The notes beneath the pieces were generated by a model that was not told the origin of the DNA, made no database searches, and saw only the letters and a list, made by a program, of their open reading frames with translations. Shown here piece by piece: positions 18,768 through 32,520 of a stretch of DNA of 64,000 bases. The position numbers and the translations under genes were made by a program. Each line of letters opens with the position of its first letter. The stretch's first letter is position 1. Source of the DNA: Polynucleobacter sp. MWH-Loch1C5 (GTDB taxonomy: Bacteria > Pseudomonadota > Gammaproteobacteria > Burkholderiales > Burkholderiaceae); the NCBI RefSeq assembly GCF_018881775.1, contig NZ_JACVPR010000001.1, positions 1,054,001-1,118,000 of the forward strand, in the 5' to 3' direction.

Positions 18768-19889
18768 ATGAACTTAAGTCAGCTAGATACCACCTTTACT
18801 CAGCAAATTGACAGTCCTAAGACTAAAACCGTCGTAGTGGGGATGTCTGGTGGTGTTGACTCATCGGTCACAGCTTGGTTACTTAAACAACTGGGCTTTC
18901 AGGTGATTGGCCTGTTTATGAAGAACTGGGAAGATGATGACAATAGTGAATATTGCTCTTCTCGTCAGGACTGGATTGACGTTGTTTCTGTAGCTGATTT
19001 GATTGGGATTGACGTTGAAGCAGTGAACTTTGCCGCCGAATATAAGGATCGAGTATTTGCAGAATTTTTGAGAGAGTACTCAGCGGGGCGCACACCCAAT
19101 CCGGATGTTTTATGTAACGCCGAAATTAAATTCAAAGCCTTTTTGGATCATGCAATGAGATTGGGCGCCGATATGATTGCCACAGGGCATTATGCGCGCA
19201 CCGAAGTGCATGATGAAGTTGAGTTACATAAAGCGAGTGATCTGACTAAGGATCAGAGTTATTTCTTATATCGTTTGAGTCAAGCTCAGTTGCAAAAGGT
19301 GATTTTCCCATTAGGGGGTATTCATAAAACGCAGGTCCGAGCGATTGCACAAGATATCGGATTACCCAATGCAGCCAAAAAAGACTCTACCGGTATTTGT
19401 TTTATTGGAGAGCGACCTTTCAGGGAGTTTTTAAATCGATATTTGCCTACTGCCAAAGGCCCTATCAAAAATGACCGTGGTCAGATTGTTGGAGAGCATG
19501 TCGGCTTGGCTTTTTATACCCTCGGTCAAAGAAAAGGTATTGGCATCGGCGGTCAAAAGGAAAGCTCTGGGGATCCTTGGTTTGTTGCTAAAAAAGATAT
19601 GGCGACTAACACCTTATATGTGGTGCAAGGCCATGATCATCCATGGCTACAAAAGAAGCAATTGCAGGCCAGCCAACTATCTTGGACTTCTTTACAAGCC
19701 CCTGAAGCTGGAGCATTCACTGCCAAGACGCGTTATCGGCAGGCCGATGCAGCGTGTCATCTCAACTATCTCGGGTCTGAGCGTATTGAATTAAATTTTG
19801 CTCAAGAGCAGTGGGCAGTCACCCCAGGCCAGTCGGCAGTCTTGTACAAGGGTACGCGCTGCCTAGGCGGTGGCATTATTGATACCTAA
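18768..19889 (+). CDS. mnmA: tRNA-specific 2-thiouridylase
   Basis: A 373-residue enzyme that makes s2U34 in tRNAs for Lys, Glu and Gln using ATP and a persulfide relay. The PP-loop GMSGGVDSS lies at 25-33; catalytic cysteines are C116 ([12 protein letters not shown]) and C211 ([12 protein letters not shown]). The N-terminus carries about 19 residues before the PP-loop strand, slightly longer than in E. coli. No strong ribosome site is seen before the ATG at 18768. Confidence 0.95.
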   Translation: MNLSQLDTTFTQQIDSPKTKTVVVGMSGGVDSSVTAWLLKQLGFQVIGLFMKNWEDDDNSEYCSSRQDWIDVVSVADLIGIDVEAVNFAAEYKDRVFAEFLREYSAGRTPNPDVLCNAEIKFKAFLDHAMRLGADMIATGHYARTEVHDEVELHKASDLTKDQSYFLYRLSQAQLQKVIFPLGGIHKTQVRAIAQDIGLPNAAKKDSTGICFIGERPFREFLNRYLPTAKGPIKNDRGQIVGEHVGLAFYTLGQRKGIGIGGQKESSGDPWFVAKKDMATNTLYVVQGHDHPWLQKKQLQASQLSWTSLQAPEAGAFTAKTRYRQADAACHLNYLGSERIELNFAQEQWAVTPGQSAVLYKGTRCLGGGIIDT

Positions 19890-19895
19890 AATGGC

Positions 19896-20507
19896 TTAGA
19901 GGGGTGGTACTGTTTGTGCAAATGAGGGGCGTTGCATCAATTTCTTGTAAAGCTCACTCAGGTTCGGATATTGATGCGCCCATTTCAGCTCTGGAAAGCG
20001 GAAGTTGAGATAGCCCAACGCACAACCGACGGCAATATCCGCCAAAGATAGCTGTTTACCAAAACACCACTCATTTTGATCCAGACTTTTTGACATTGTC
20101 TCTAGCGATTGATTGACTTTTTCCATCTGTCGATCAATCCAGGCCTGGCTTTTTTCATGGTCAGGGCGCCAAGTGGCTTCTAGACGCGCCAAAATAGATG
20201 CATCTAGCACCCCGTCGGCGAGTGCTTCCCAGGTTTTCACGGCAGCTCTCTCTTTGCCATTGATCGGGATTAACTTATTCACGGGGCTCAGGGTGTCGGC
20301 ATATTCAACTATGACCCTAGAATCAAACATGGCACCGCCATCATCTAGGATGAGACAAGGAATCTTGCCTAGAGGGTTTGCTTGAGCAATCGTGGTTTGT
20401 TGATCCCAAACATTTTCTAAGATGAGAGGAACCTCGATTTTCTTTTCAGAAAAAACAATGCGTACCTTACGTACGTATGGGCTAGTGTGTGATCCAATGA
20501 GTTTCAT
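19896..20507 (-). CDS. Glutathione S-transferase family protein
   Basis: A 203-residue protein starting MKLIGSHTSPYVRKVRIVFSE, a thioredoxin-like GST N-terminal domain (residues 1-80, with KIPCLILDDG and DSRVIVEY) followed by an alpha-helical C-terminal domain with LSLADIAVGCALGYL. It resembles the YibF-like group of bacterial GSTs; substrate unknown. The ATG at 20507 gives the standard N-terminus; a longer reading to 20561 adds 18 residues and is not favoured. It converges on mnmA with a six-base gap. Confidence 0.88.
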   Translation of the reverse strand: MKLIGSHTSPYVRKVRIVFSEKKIEVPLILENVWDQQTTIAQANPLGKIPCLILDDGGAMFDSRVIVEYADTLSPVNKLIPINGKERAAVKTWEALADGVLDASILARLEATWRPDHEKSQAWIDRQMEKVNQSLETMSKSLDQNEWCFGKQLSLADIAVGCALGYLNFRFPELKWAHQYPNLSELYKKLMQRPSFAQTVPPL

Positions 20508-20552
20508 GATGCTGAGTATAGCTATTTCGTGTGACCTTAGCAGAAGGACTAA

Positions 20553-21974
<1,422 letters not shown>

Positions 21975-21978
21975 ACGA

Positions 21979-23307
21979 GTGCAATTTAGCTTTAAAACCC
22001 ATTTATTTTTAACGCTCTATCGAGTGTTGTGGCTGCTGGCCTTGCCAGTTGCATTACTGCGTTTATGGCTAAAGGGTAAAAAGCTACCGGCTTATCGTAG
22101 CCATATAGGAGAGCGGCTGGGTTGCTATGCTTTCCCAATCACAAGTCGCCCGGTATGGGTGCACGCGGTATCCGTCGGAGAAACTCGGGCTGCTGAGCCA
22201 TTGGTTCGAGGTTTATTGGCGCTAGATCAAAAGGTTCTATTAACGCACATGACACCTACAGGTCGAGCCACGGGTGCCGAAATCTTTGCTGCAGAGATTG
22301 CTGCGGGTCGTGTTCAGCAAGTCTATTTAGCCTATGACTCTTTATTCACCTTGCCAAGATTTTTTAAGTTCATCCGGCCCAAGATAGGTTTAATTATGGA
22401 AACCGAAGTTTGGCCAGAAATGTTGGTTCAGGCTAAACGTTTTGGAATCCCGATGTTCTTATCGAATGCTCGTTTGTCGGATAAAAGTGCCAAGCGCTTT
22501 CGCTTTTTTGGCAATATTGCCTCAGAGATCCTCAAAAGCTTTGACACGATCTTCGCGCAAACACAACATGACTTACGTAACTTGAGGAGCCTAGGCCTAG
22601 ATCGTATCAAGGTCATGGGCAATATGAAGTTTGATGTGAAACCCAATAAAGACATGATTGAGAGCGCGATACAGGTCCGTCAGGCTTTGGGTGAGCCATT
22701 ATTGATTATCTGTGCTGCTAGTACTCGGGATGAAGAAGAGGCCATGATTCTTAAGGCGTGGCAGCAGTGCTGTCAGCAAATGGGATCTCAGGCAGCTAGC
22801 TATCGTCTTTTGATCGTGCCACGTCATCCACAACGTTTTGATCTGGTCTATGAGCAAATGCAAGCCCTAGGAGATTCTGTTGGCAGACGTGCTGATGCAA
22901 AAGATAACTACGCACTTGCCCAAGTCTTAGAATCGCACCGCCTGGTATTGGGTAACACCATGGGAGAGATGGCCCTGTATTACGGTATCGCCGATTTAGT
23001 CATCATGGGCGGCACATTGAAACCCCATGGTGGGCAGAATTTTATTGAGGCTGCCGCTCTTGCTAAGCCTGTGATCCTTGGCCCTCATTGCTTTAACTTC
23101 CAAGAGGCTAGTCGTGATTTGATTGCGGCTGAAGGCGCTGTATCTTTGGAAAACCCAGAAGATTTGGGTATGGCTTTATATGAGTTATTACAAAACCCAC
23201 AACGTCTAGAGAAGCTGGGTTCGAATGCTTTTGAGTTTGCTAATCAGCATATTGGGGCATCGCAAAAAACTCTCGATGCCCTAAGCTCTTATCTAAAGCA
23301 AAATTAG
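21979..23307 (+). CDS. waaA: 3-deoxy-D-manno-octulosonic acid (Kdo) transferase
   Basis: A 442-residue inner-membrane-anchored GT30 glycosyltransferase that adds Kdo to lipid A precursor. An N-terminal hydrophobic anchor (about residues 8-28) is followed by PVWVHAVSVGETRAAEPLV near 52, TEVWPEML near 141 and the C-terminal domain motif GGTLKPHGGQNFIEAA near 342. Start is GTG at 21979; no ATG fits the N-terminus. It presence implies an LPS-bearing outer membrane. The last four bases overlap the convergent secF. Confidence 0.93.
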   Translation: MQFSFKTHLFLTLYRVLWLLALPVALLRLWLKGKKLPAYRSHIGERLGCYAFPITSRPVWVHAVSVGETRAAEPLVRGLLALDQKVLLTHMTPTGRATGAEIFAAEIAAGRVQQVYLAYDSLFTLPRFFKFIRPKIGLIMETEVWPEMLVQAKRFGIPMFLSNARLSDKSAKRFRFFGNIASEILKSFDTIFAQTQHDLRNLRSLGLDRIKVMGNMKFDVKPNKDMIESAIQVRQALGEPLLIICAASTRDEEEAMILKAWQQCCQQMGSQAASYRLLIVPRHPQRFDLVYEQMQALGDSVGRRADAKDNYALAQVLESHRLVLGNTMGEMALYYGIADLVIMGGTLKPHGGQNFIEAAALAKPVILGPHCFNFQEASRDLIAAEGAVSLENPEDLGMALYELLQNPQRLEKLGSNAFEFANQHIGASQKTLDALSSYLKQN

Positions 23308-24275
23308 ACTTGTGCCCCGTAGTTGGGGTCGTCTGACTTACTGGTTGGTGTTTTGCCCTCGGCCTTGATCAGGTCCTCACGACGTATACCAAGCCACATG
23401 GCTAAAGCGGCGGCTACGAAGACGGATGAGTAAATACCAAACAAAATACCAATGGTGAGCGCTAGCGCAAAGTAATACAGCGTAGGGCCGCCAAATAAGA
23501 GCATGGCCAAGACCATCATTTGCGTACTGCCGTGGGTAATGATGGTACGGCTAATGGTGCCTGTGATGGCGCTATCGATGACTGTTTTGGTATCCATCTT
23601 GCGATGTTTTTTGAAGGTTTCACGGATACGGTCAAAGATCACCACGGATTCGTTGACGGAGTAACCCAAGACCGCTAACACCGCTGCGAGTACGGAGAGC
23701 GAAAACTCCCAACCAAAAGCTGCAAAGAAACCCAAAATAATCACAACGTCGTGTAAGTTCGCCACAATACCAGCGACCGCATACTTCCATTCAAAGCGTA
23801 CGGATAGGTAAATCATGATGCCGAAAACAACGAAGAGTAGGGCTAAGAGACCATCTGTTGCTAATTCTTTACCCACTTGTGGGCCGACAAACTCAACCCG
23901 TTGTAGTTTGACATCCGCGTGTGATGACTTGAGTTGCTCTAAGACGAGTTCACTTTGTTTTGCTGAAGAGATAGTTTTACCTTCGGCATCCTTTTGTATA
24001 GGGAGGCGGATTAAAACATCTTTTGAGCTACCAAAGTTTTGCACTTGGATATCTTGATAACCCATCTTGCCTAAGTCTTGGCGGATCGAATCTAAGGGGG
24101 CTGTCTGTTGGTAGTTGATTTCCATCACAGTGCCGCCGGTAAATTCAACGGACAAGTGCAGGCCTTTAAAAGCAATGAAAAAGACTGCAGCAATAAAAGT
24201 TGCTGCCGAGATAATGTTCAGCACCAAGGCATGGCGCATGAACGGAATATTTTTTTGAATCTTGAAAAATTCCAT
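23304..24275 (-). CDS. secF: Protein-export membrane protein SecF
   Basis: A 323-residue protein with one N-terminal helix, a periplasmic domain (SVEFTGGTVMEINY near 43-56) and five C-terminal helices with the RND-type conserved stretches GILFGIYSSVFVAAALAMW and VLAVLGYSVNESVVIFDRIRE. With SecD it forms the proton-motive-force driven accessory of the Sec translocase. It follows secD after nine bases and ends the queA-tgt-yajC-secD-secF run. Confidence 0.95.
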   Translation of the reverse strand: MEFFKIQKNIPFMRHALVLNIISAATFIAAVFFIAFKGLHLSVEFTGGTVMEINYQQTAPLDSIRQDLGKMGYQDIQVQNFGSSKDVLIRLPIQKDAEGKTISSAKQSELVLEQLKSSHADVKLQRVEFVGPQVGKELATDGLLALLFVVFGIMIYLSVRFEWKYAVAGIVANLHDVVIILGFFAAFGWEFSLSVLAAVLAVLGYSVNESVVIFDRIRETFKKHRKMDTKTVIDSAITGTISRTIITHGSTQMMVLAMLLFGGPTLYYFALALTIGILFGIYSSVFVAAALAMWLGIRREDLIKAEGKTPTSKSDDPNYGAQV

Positions 24276-24284
24276 GATGATTCC

Positions 24285-26141
24285 TTATTCCGTAGGGCGC
24301 CAAATTTGGCCGATGGATACGCTTTGCAATTTCTTTTGGCGGCCGTACCAGAGGTTGACGATGCCGCGGGCGAAGAATACTGCAGAGAACATGGAGGTTA
24401 AAATGCCGAGGCTATGAACGACAGCAAAGCCTCGCACAGGGCCAGAGCCAAAAGCCAATAGGGCAATACCAGCAATCAGAGTTGTGATGTTGGAGTCTAA
24501 GATAGTAGCCCAAGCTTTTTCAAAACCTGTGGCAATGGCTGCTTGAGGTGATGCGCCGGCGCGCAACTCCTCACGGATACGTTCATTGATCAGAACGTTC
24601 GAGTCAATCGCCATACCCAAAGCCAATGCCATCGCCGCAATACCTGGCAAGGTCAATGTCGCTTGCAGTAAAGATAGAATCGCGACTAATAAGAATAAGT
24701 TCACCGCTAAGGCAATGACTGAGAACACGCCAAAAAGCATGTAATAGGCAATCATGAAAATCGCAATCGCGATAAAGCCATAAATTACAGAATTAAAGCC
24801 TTTGCTAATGTTATCTGCACCTAAGCTAGGGCCGATGGTGCGCTCCTCGATGATTTCCATCGGTGCGGCTAGAGAGCCGGCACGCAGGAGCAAGGCTAAA
24901 TCATTAGCACTTTCTGTGCTGGGTTGGCCGGTAATTTGGAACTTGGCACCAAACTCACTCTGAATAGTGGCAACAGTTAGCACTTCACCACGACCTTTTT
25001 CAAAGAGGATCATGCCCATCGGCTTGCCAATATTGTCACGGGTAATTTCTTGCATGACACGGCCGCCCGCAGAGTCTAGGGTAATACTGACCGCTGGTCT
25101 TTGATTAGAGTCAAAGCCTGCTGAGGCACTGGTGATGCGATCACCACTAAAAATAACTGATTTTTTGAATACGACTTGACGTCCATCACCCATTCTGAAA
25201 ACGTCAGTACCGGGTGGTGGTGCTTCGCCAGACAGCAAATAAGTTTTGACGGGGTCCGCTAAGCGTGATTCCAGTGTTGCCGTACGACCAATAATATCTT
25301 TAGCGCGCGCTGTGTCTTGAACTCCGGGTAATTGCACAATAATTCGGTCAGCACCCTGCTGTTGAATCACAGGTTCTGCAACGCCGAGTTCATTGACACG
25401 ATTATGTAAGGTCGTGATATTTTGCTTAACAGCATTTTCTTGAACTTCCTTAATCGCAGCATCTCTAAATTTACCAACCAAACGAAAGCCATCTGCGGAC
25501 TTTTCAATATTGAACTCAAGGTCAGCTAATTGTTTATTGAGAAGATTTCTGGCGTTACCCGCTTCTTCCTGAGTGCCAAAACGAATCAGGATTTGGTCAT
25601 TTTGACGCTCGATCCCATTGTGACGAATATTTTTCTCGCGAAGTTGGCTGCGAGCGTCGGTTGCTAGAGATTCGATCTTCTTCTGTAAGGCACCACGCAT
25701 ATCCACTTGTAGGAGAAAGTGGACGCCACCTCTTAAGTCAAGACCGAGGTACATCGGCATGGCGCCCATACTCGAAAGCCAAGCGGGAGTATTTGAGATG
25801 AGATTAAGTGCAACGATATAACTCGGATCATCCGCATTTGGATTTAACGATTTTTGTAAGGCATCCTTGCCGCGGATTTGATCATCTGGCGAGGAGAAGC
25901 GAATCTTGATGGTGCCGTTATTCCCCATGCGCTCATAAATAACGCCTTTATGGGCAATTTGGGCACTTTGGAGAATATCTTGAGCCCGATCTTGCAGACT
26001 AGGCTCAATCTTGACGGTCGCTTTACCCGCTGAGATTTGTACAGCCGGTGCTTCACCAAAAAAGTTCGGTAAAGTGTAAATGGCACCGATCAGCAGTGCC
26101 ACCACAATCACCAGGTATTTCCACAGAGGGTAGCGATTCAT
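24285..26141 (-). CDS. secD: Protein translocase subunit SecD
   Basis: A 618-residue inner-membrane protein. One N-terminal helix (about 7-27), the large periplasmic head including YLGLDLRGGVHFLLQVDM near 131-148, and a C-terminal six-helix-type bundle with GMAIDSNVLINERIREELRAG near 520. Length is typical of proteobacterial SecD. It lies 15 bases after yajC and nine before secF, the standard order of this operon. Confidence 0.96.
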   Translation of the reverse strand: MNRYPLWKYLVIVVALLIGAIYTLPNFFGEAPAVQISAGKATVKIEPSLQDRAQDILQSAQIAHKGVIYERMGNNGTIKIRFSSPDDQIRGKDALQKSLNPNADDPSYIVALNLISNTPAWLSSMGAMPMYLGLDLRGGVHFLLQVDMRGALQKKIESLATDARSQLREKNIRHNGIERQNDQILIRFGTQEEAGNARNLLNKQLADLEFNIEKSADGFRLVGKFRDAAIKEVQENAVKQNITTLHNRVNELGVAEPVIQQQGADRIIVQLPGVQDTARAKDIIGRTATLESRLADPVKTYLLSGEAPPPGTDVFRMGDGRQVVFKKSVIFSGDRITSASAGFDSNQRPAVSITLDSAGGRVMQEITRDNIGKPMGMILFEKGRGEVLTVATIQSEFGAKFQITGQPSTESANDLALLLRAGSLAAPMEIIEERTIGPSLGADNISKGFNSVIYGFIAIAIFMIAYYMLFGVFSVIALAVNLFLLVAILSLLQATLTLPGIAAMALALGMAIDSNVLINERIREELRAGASPQAAIATGFEKAWATILDSNITTLIAGIALLAFGSGPVRGFAVVHSLGILTSMFSAVFFARGIVNLWYGRQKKLQSVSIGQIWRPTE

Positions 26142-26156
26142 TCTAGACCTTTAGTT

Positions 26157-26480
26157 TTAAATCTCTTTGAGCGTGCCTTTTGGCAAAACAGCTGTGACAG
26201 ATGATTTCTGCATTTTTACTTCAGTGCCAGGCAGTAATTCAACGGTAATGTAGTGATCTTTGAGGGTGGTAATACGACCCATTAAGCCGCCTACAGTCAC
26301 TACTTCATCGCCCACAGCCAATGCGTCGAGCATATTGCGTAACTCTTTTTGACGCTTCATTTGTGGACGGATCATGACAAAATATAAGACCACAAACATC
26401 AAAATGAGAGGGATAAAGCTCATTAAACCACCGCCCTCGGCGCCACCTGCGGCTTGGGCATAAGCATTGCTGATCAACAT
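26157..26480 (-). CDS. yajC: Sec translocase accessory protein YajC
   Basis: A 107-residue protein with a single membrane helix (about 19-39, FIPLILMFVVLYFVMIRPQ) and a cytosolic beta-rich domain (DEVVTVGGLMGRITTLKDHY). YajC associates with SecDF. TAAGGAGAAA upstream of the ATG is a good ribosome site. It lies between tgt and secD as in E. coli. Confidence 0.94.
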   Translation of the reverse strand: MLISNAYAQAAGGAEGGGLMSFIPLILMFVVLYFVMIRPQMKRQKELRNMLDALAVGDEVVTVGGLMGRITTLKDHYITVELLPGTEVKMQKSSVTAVLPKGTLKEI

Positions 26481-26507
26481 AGTATTTCTCCTTAAGAAAA
26501 GCTGATT

Positions 26508-28687
<2,180 letters not shown>

Positions 28688-28717
28688 GATGTTTTGTTAA
28701 GAAGTAAGATTCTAACC

Positions 28718-30781
28718 ATGGTTAGCCCTCATTTGCCTGCACCCTTACTGAAATTAGGTTTTAAAGAAGCCCTTGAAGTCTTATTTCATTTGCCGATCCG
28801 TTATGAGGATGAAACCCATTTATATCCCCTAGAGGAGGCCCTTCATATACATGATCGTGAAGTGCAGACTCAGGGTTGGATCATTAAGCAGGATCTGGTT
28901 TATCGTCCTCGGCGCCAGTTAATTGTCACGGTGAAGGCGGGGGATAGCCTAGTGGCTTTACGGTGGTTCAATTTTTACCCTTCACAGATGAAGCAAATGG
29001 CGGTGGGGCGCCACATTAGATTTAGAGGCTTGATCCGTACAGGTTTCATGGGCCCCGAGATAGTACACCCAGTCGTCAAGGTGTTAGATGAAGATGCTCC
29101 TTTACCCAATACCCTGACTCCGGTTTACTCGACGATTGCAGGGGTCTCTCAGCTGAGTATTCGTAAGGCGATTTTGCAATTTCTTAAATCTCCCGATTTG
29201 CAAAAAGAATTAGCTGATACCTTACCCCCTTCACTGATACAAAGCTATTTCCCACACCTAGAGCTACCTTCTTTATTGGCGGCTCTGAATGTCTTGCATC
29301 AGCCTGCTGCAGATGATGATTTAGAGGCCATTGCTAATAAGACTCATCCAGCTTGGCGTAGAGTTCAAATTGAAGAGTTATTGGCGCAACAGGTTTCATT
29401 GATTCGTGCCAAAAAAGATCGGCAAGCGCGCCTTGCTCCAAAAATTCCCGTCAAAACCCTAGCCAATGGCCTATTGAGTCAATTTGAAAAGACCTTACCC
29501 TTTGTATTAACGGGGGCTCAACAACGCGTCTGGCAAGAAATTCAAGAGGATCTATCTTTGGGTTACCCGATGAATAGACTATTGCAAGGGGATGTGGGTA
29601 GTGGCAAAACCATCATTGCAGCACTGGCCTGTTTGCATGTGATCGATGCAGGTTGGCAAACGGCCATCATGGCTCCTACTGAGATTTTGGCTGAGCAACA
29701 CTATCGTAAATTGAGTGTTTGGTTAAATCCTTTGGGAGTCAAGATCGTTTGGTTAACGGGCTCATTGAAGGCTTCTGAAAAAAATAAGGCTTATGAGGAG
29801 ATTGCCTCTGGCCAAGCGCAGCTTGTGATTGGTACGCATGCCTTGATTCAGGATGCGGTCCAGTTTAAAAAATTAGGCTTTGTGGTTGTGGATGAGCAAC
29901 ACCGTTTTGGGGTGAAGCAACGTTTAACTTTGCAGGAGAAGTTAACTGACGAATTGCTCAGCTGTCATCAGTTGATGATGTCGGCTACACCTATTCCTAG
30001 AACCTTAGCCATGACTTTTTATGCTGATCTAGAAATGTCAGTCATTGATGAATTACCCCCAGGTCGGCAGGCCATAGTGACAAAGCTCATGAAAGAAGAC
30101 CGTCGTGATGAGTTAGTCGCGAGTATGCTTAAAGAGCTCAAGGAAGGGCGGCAGGCTTATTGGGTGTGTCCTTTGATTGAAGAGTCAGAGGCGATGCAAT
30201 TACAGACAGCTACAGCCACGTATGAATATTTACAACAAGCTGCCCCCGGTCTACAAATAGGTCTTATTCATGGGCGACTCAAGCCCTCTGAGAAGCAAGA
30301 TGTGATGGATCGTTTTGTGCGTGGCGAAATTCAGGTACTTGTAGCAACCACGGTCATCGAAGTGGGTGTTGATGTTCCTAAAGCATCTTTGATGGTGATT
30401 GAAAATGCAGAGCGCTTTGGTTATGCACAGCTTCATCAGTTAAGAGGGCGCATTGGTCGAGGTAGTGATGCCTCTATTTGTATTTTGTTATACGGTCAAC
30501 AAATCGGTGAGGCAGCCAAAACGCGGCTACAAACTATTCGAGAAACTCAAGATGGGTTTTTAATTGCAGAGAAAGATCTTGAGTTGCGCGGACCTGGTGA
30601 GATATTAGGTTCTCGGCAATCGGGCGACGCATTACTTCGTTTTGTGGATTTGCAGCGTGAACAAGGTTTGATTGCTCAGGTGCAAAAGTTGGCTTGGGTG
30701 ATGATGGATCAATATCCCGAGCATATTCAGGCCCATTTAGTTCGTTGGCTCAGACATCGGGTTGACTTTGTCAAAGCATAG
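28718..30781 (+). CDS. recG: ATP-dependent DNA helicase RecG
   Basis: A 687-residue helicase that remodels stalled forks and branched DNA. An N-terminal wedge/OB domain precedes the helicase core: Walker A GDVGSGKT near 293-300, DEQHRFG (motif II) near 393, SATPIPRT near 425 and GRIGRGSDAS near 580. The ATG at 28718 gives the normal MVSPHLPAPLLKLGFK start; a reading from 28637 overlaps queA and is rejected. A TAAGAT lies seven bases before the ATG, so the mRNA might be leaderless. Confidence 0.95.
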   Translation: MVSPHLPAPLLKLGFKEALEVLFHLPIRYEDETHLYPLEEALHIHDREVQTQGWIIKQDLVYRPRRQLIVTVKAGDSLVALRWFNFYPSQMKQMAVGRHIRFRGLIRTGFMGPEIVHPVVKVLDEDAPLPNTLTPVYSTIAGVSQLSIRKAILQFLKSPDLQKELADTLPPSLIQSYFPHLELPSLLAALNVLHQPAADDDLEAIANKTHPAWRRVQIEELLAQQVSLIRAKKDRQARLAPKIPVKTLANGLLSQFEKTLPFVLTGAQQRVWQEIQEDLSLGYPMNRLLQGDVGSGKTIIAALACLHVIDAGWQTAIMAPTEILAEQHYRKLSVWLNPLGVKIVWLTGSLKASEKNKAYEEIASGQAQLVIGTHALIQDAVQFKKLGFVVVDEQHRFGVKQRLTLQEKLTDELLSCHQLMMSATPIPRTLAMTFYADLEMSVIDELPPGRQAIVTKLMKEDRRDELVASMLKELKEGRQAYWVCPLIEESEAMQLQTATATYEYLQQAAPGLQIGLIHGRLKPSEKQDVMDRFVRGEIQVLVATTVIEVGVDVPKASLMVIENAERFGYAQLHQLRGRIGRGSDASICILLYGQQIGEAAKTRLQTIRETQDGFLIAEKDLELRGPGEILGSRQSGDALLRFVDLQREQGLIAQVQKLAWVMMDQYPEHIQAHLVRWLRHRVDFVKA

Positions 30782-30826
30782 GCTAATCCGATTAAGATAT
30801 TGCATTCTTTAAAACCATTATTTCTT

Positions 30827-31678
30827 GTGAAATCTAGCAAACTTCAAGATTACTTGGCTCTGATACGCTTTGATAAGCCGATAGGGACTCTATTGGTTTT
30901 ATGGCCAACGCTGTGGGCCTTATGGTTAGGTAGTGAGGGATGGCCAGGATGGCCACTTTTCTTGATTTTTTCATTGGGTTGTTTTTTGATGCGCAGCGCA
31001 GGTTGTGCCATCAATGATTATGCTGACCGTGATTTTGACAAGCATGTGCGTCGTACCGCAGAGCGGCCCGTGACTGCAGGGCGTATTGCGCCGTGGGAAG
31101 CCTTAATGGTGACAGGTATTTTGGCTTTATGCGCCTTTATCTTGATTTGGCCTTTAAATAACTTAACGAAGGCATTATCGGTACCTGCTCTGGCAGTCGC
31201 CATCATTTATCCATTTACGAAACGCTTTTTTTCAATACCTCAAGCGATTTTGGGGATTGCATTTTCATTTGGTATACCCATGGCATACGCAGCGATACAA
31301 AACTATTTGCCAGCCTATATCTGGTTACTAGTGCTTGCTAATATTGCCTGGGCCATCGCCTACGATACAGCTTATGCCATGGTTGATCGTGAAGATGATC
31401 TGAAGATTGGTATTCGAACTTCAGCCATTACCTTTGGTCGGTGGGACGTTTGTATGATTGCCTTGTGTTATGCCAGCACAGTCATGCTCCTGGGTTCGGT
31501 CGGTTACCAACTGCAGCTCAAACTTTATTTTTGGCTGGGATTAGTCTTGGCAGCCATCCTGGCTATTTATTTTGTTTGGCGTATACGTAAGCGTCATCCA
31601 CAAGATTGCTTTACGGTATTTCGTCAAAACAACTGGTTTGGGGCTTGTATTTTTCTAGCAATCGCCCTGGGCTTATGA
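30827..31678 (+). CDS. ubiA: 4-hydroxybenzoate octaprenyltransferase
   Basis: An integral membrane prenyltransferase (283 residues from the GTG at 30827) that attaches the polyprenyl chain to 4-hydroxybenzoate in ubiquinone synthesis. Both aspartate-rich motifs are present: [10 protein letters not shown] near 65-74 and [13 protein letters not shown] near 176-188. [20 protein letters not shown] is the typical N-terminus. The start is uncertain: a TTG at 30800 would add nine residues, and neither has a good ribosome site. It ends two bases before the convergent proC. Confidence 0.9.
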   Translation: MKSSKLQDYLALIRFDKPIGTLLVLWPTLWALWLGSEGWPGWPLFLIFSLGCFLMRSAGCAINDYADRDFDKHVRRTAERPVTAGRIAPWEALMVTGILALCAFILIWPLNNLTKALSVPALAVAIIYPFTKRFFSIPQAILGIAFSFGIPMAYAAIQNYLPAYIWLLVLANIAWAIAYDTAYAMVDREDDLKIGIRTSAITFGRWDVCMIALCYASTVMLLGSVGYQLQLKLYFWLGLVLAAILAIYFVWRIRKRHPQDCFTVFRQNNWFGACIFLAIALGL

Positions 31679-31680
31679 GT

Positions 31681-32520
31681 CTAGTCGCGACCTAATTCTT
31701 CACCCATTTCAGCACCCCGTGCACGAGCAGCTTCTAGAGCTTCAGAAACGATACCTTGTAGATCCATTTTTTCAAAAACTTGTAAGGCTGCATAAGTCGT
31801 GCCACCTTTAGAGGTCACTTTCTCGCGCAATACCGATGGACTATCTGTGGATTGTTGAGCGAGCATAGCAGCACCCAAGGCCGTCTGAATTGATAATTTT
31901 CTTGCGCTAGCCGCATCTAGGCCTTGTGATACACCTGCTTTTTCAATGGCCTCAATAAAGGCAAAGAAGTACGCAGGGCCGCTACCAGAGACTGCAGTAA
32001 TACTATCCATGAGTTCTTCATGTTCAACCCAGACATGACTACCCATCGCTTGGCAAATTATCTCTGCGATTGCTCGCTCTTCATTATTGCTTGATGCGCT
32101 GGCAAAAAGACCAGTCATGCCTTGATTAATCAAGGCGGGCGTATTAGGCATCGCACGGATTACTTTAGCGTTATTCGTCCAGCGGCTGATATCTGTCGTT
32201 TTTATGCCGGCAGCCACACTGAAGAGAAGAGGTTGGCTTACCAATTGAAGCGCGGCGTATGCTCGTGCGACTTCTTTGAATTGTTGTGGTTTTACAGCTA
32301 ACACAGCCACATGGGCTTGTGATAGTGCATTGGTCATAGAGTCAATATTGGGGTGGGTTTCGATACCAAAGTTTTCGCGTAGACGAGTTTGGCAATCAAT
32401 ACTGGGATCAGCAACACTGATATGTTTTGCTTGAGCGCCTTGTTTGATGAGGCCGCCAATAATGGCGCTAGCCATATTGCCGCCGCCAATGAATACAATT
32501 TTTAAATCACGCAATATCAT
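31681..32520 (-). CDS. proC: Pyrroline-5-carboxylate reductase
   Basis: A 279-residue NAD(P)H enzyme for the last step of proline synthesis. The Rossmann motif FIGGGNMASAIIGG lies near 10-23, VIRAMPNTPALINQGM near 123, and the family signature around ALGAAMLAQQSTDSPSVLREKVTSKGG near 217-243. It overlaps the upstream yggS by 14 bases; the YggS-ProC pairing is widely conserved. Confidence 0.95.
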   Translation of the reverse strand: MILRDLKIVFIGGGNMASAIIGGLIKQGAQAKHISVADPSIDCQTRLRENFGIETHPNIDSMTNALSQAHVAVLAVKPQQFKEVARAYAALQLVSQPLLFSVAAGIKTTDISRWTNNAKVIRAMPNTPALINQGMTGLFASASSNNEERAIAEIICQAMGSHVWVEHEELMDSITAVSGSGPAYFFAFIEAIEKAGVSQGLDAASARKLSIQTALGAAMLAQQSTDSPSVLREKVTSKGGTTYAALQVFEKMDLQGIVSEALEAARARGAEMGEELGRD

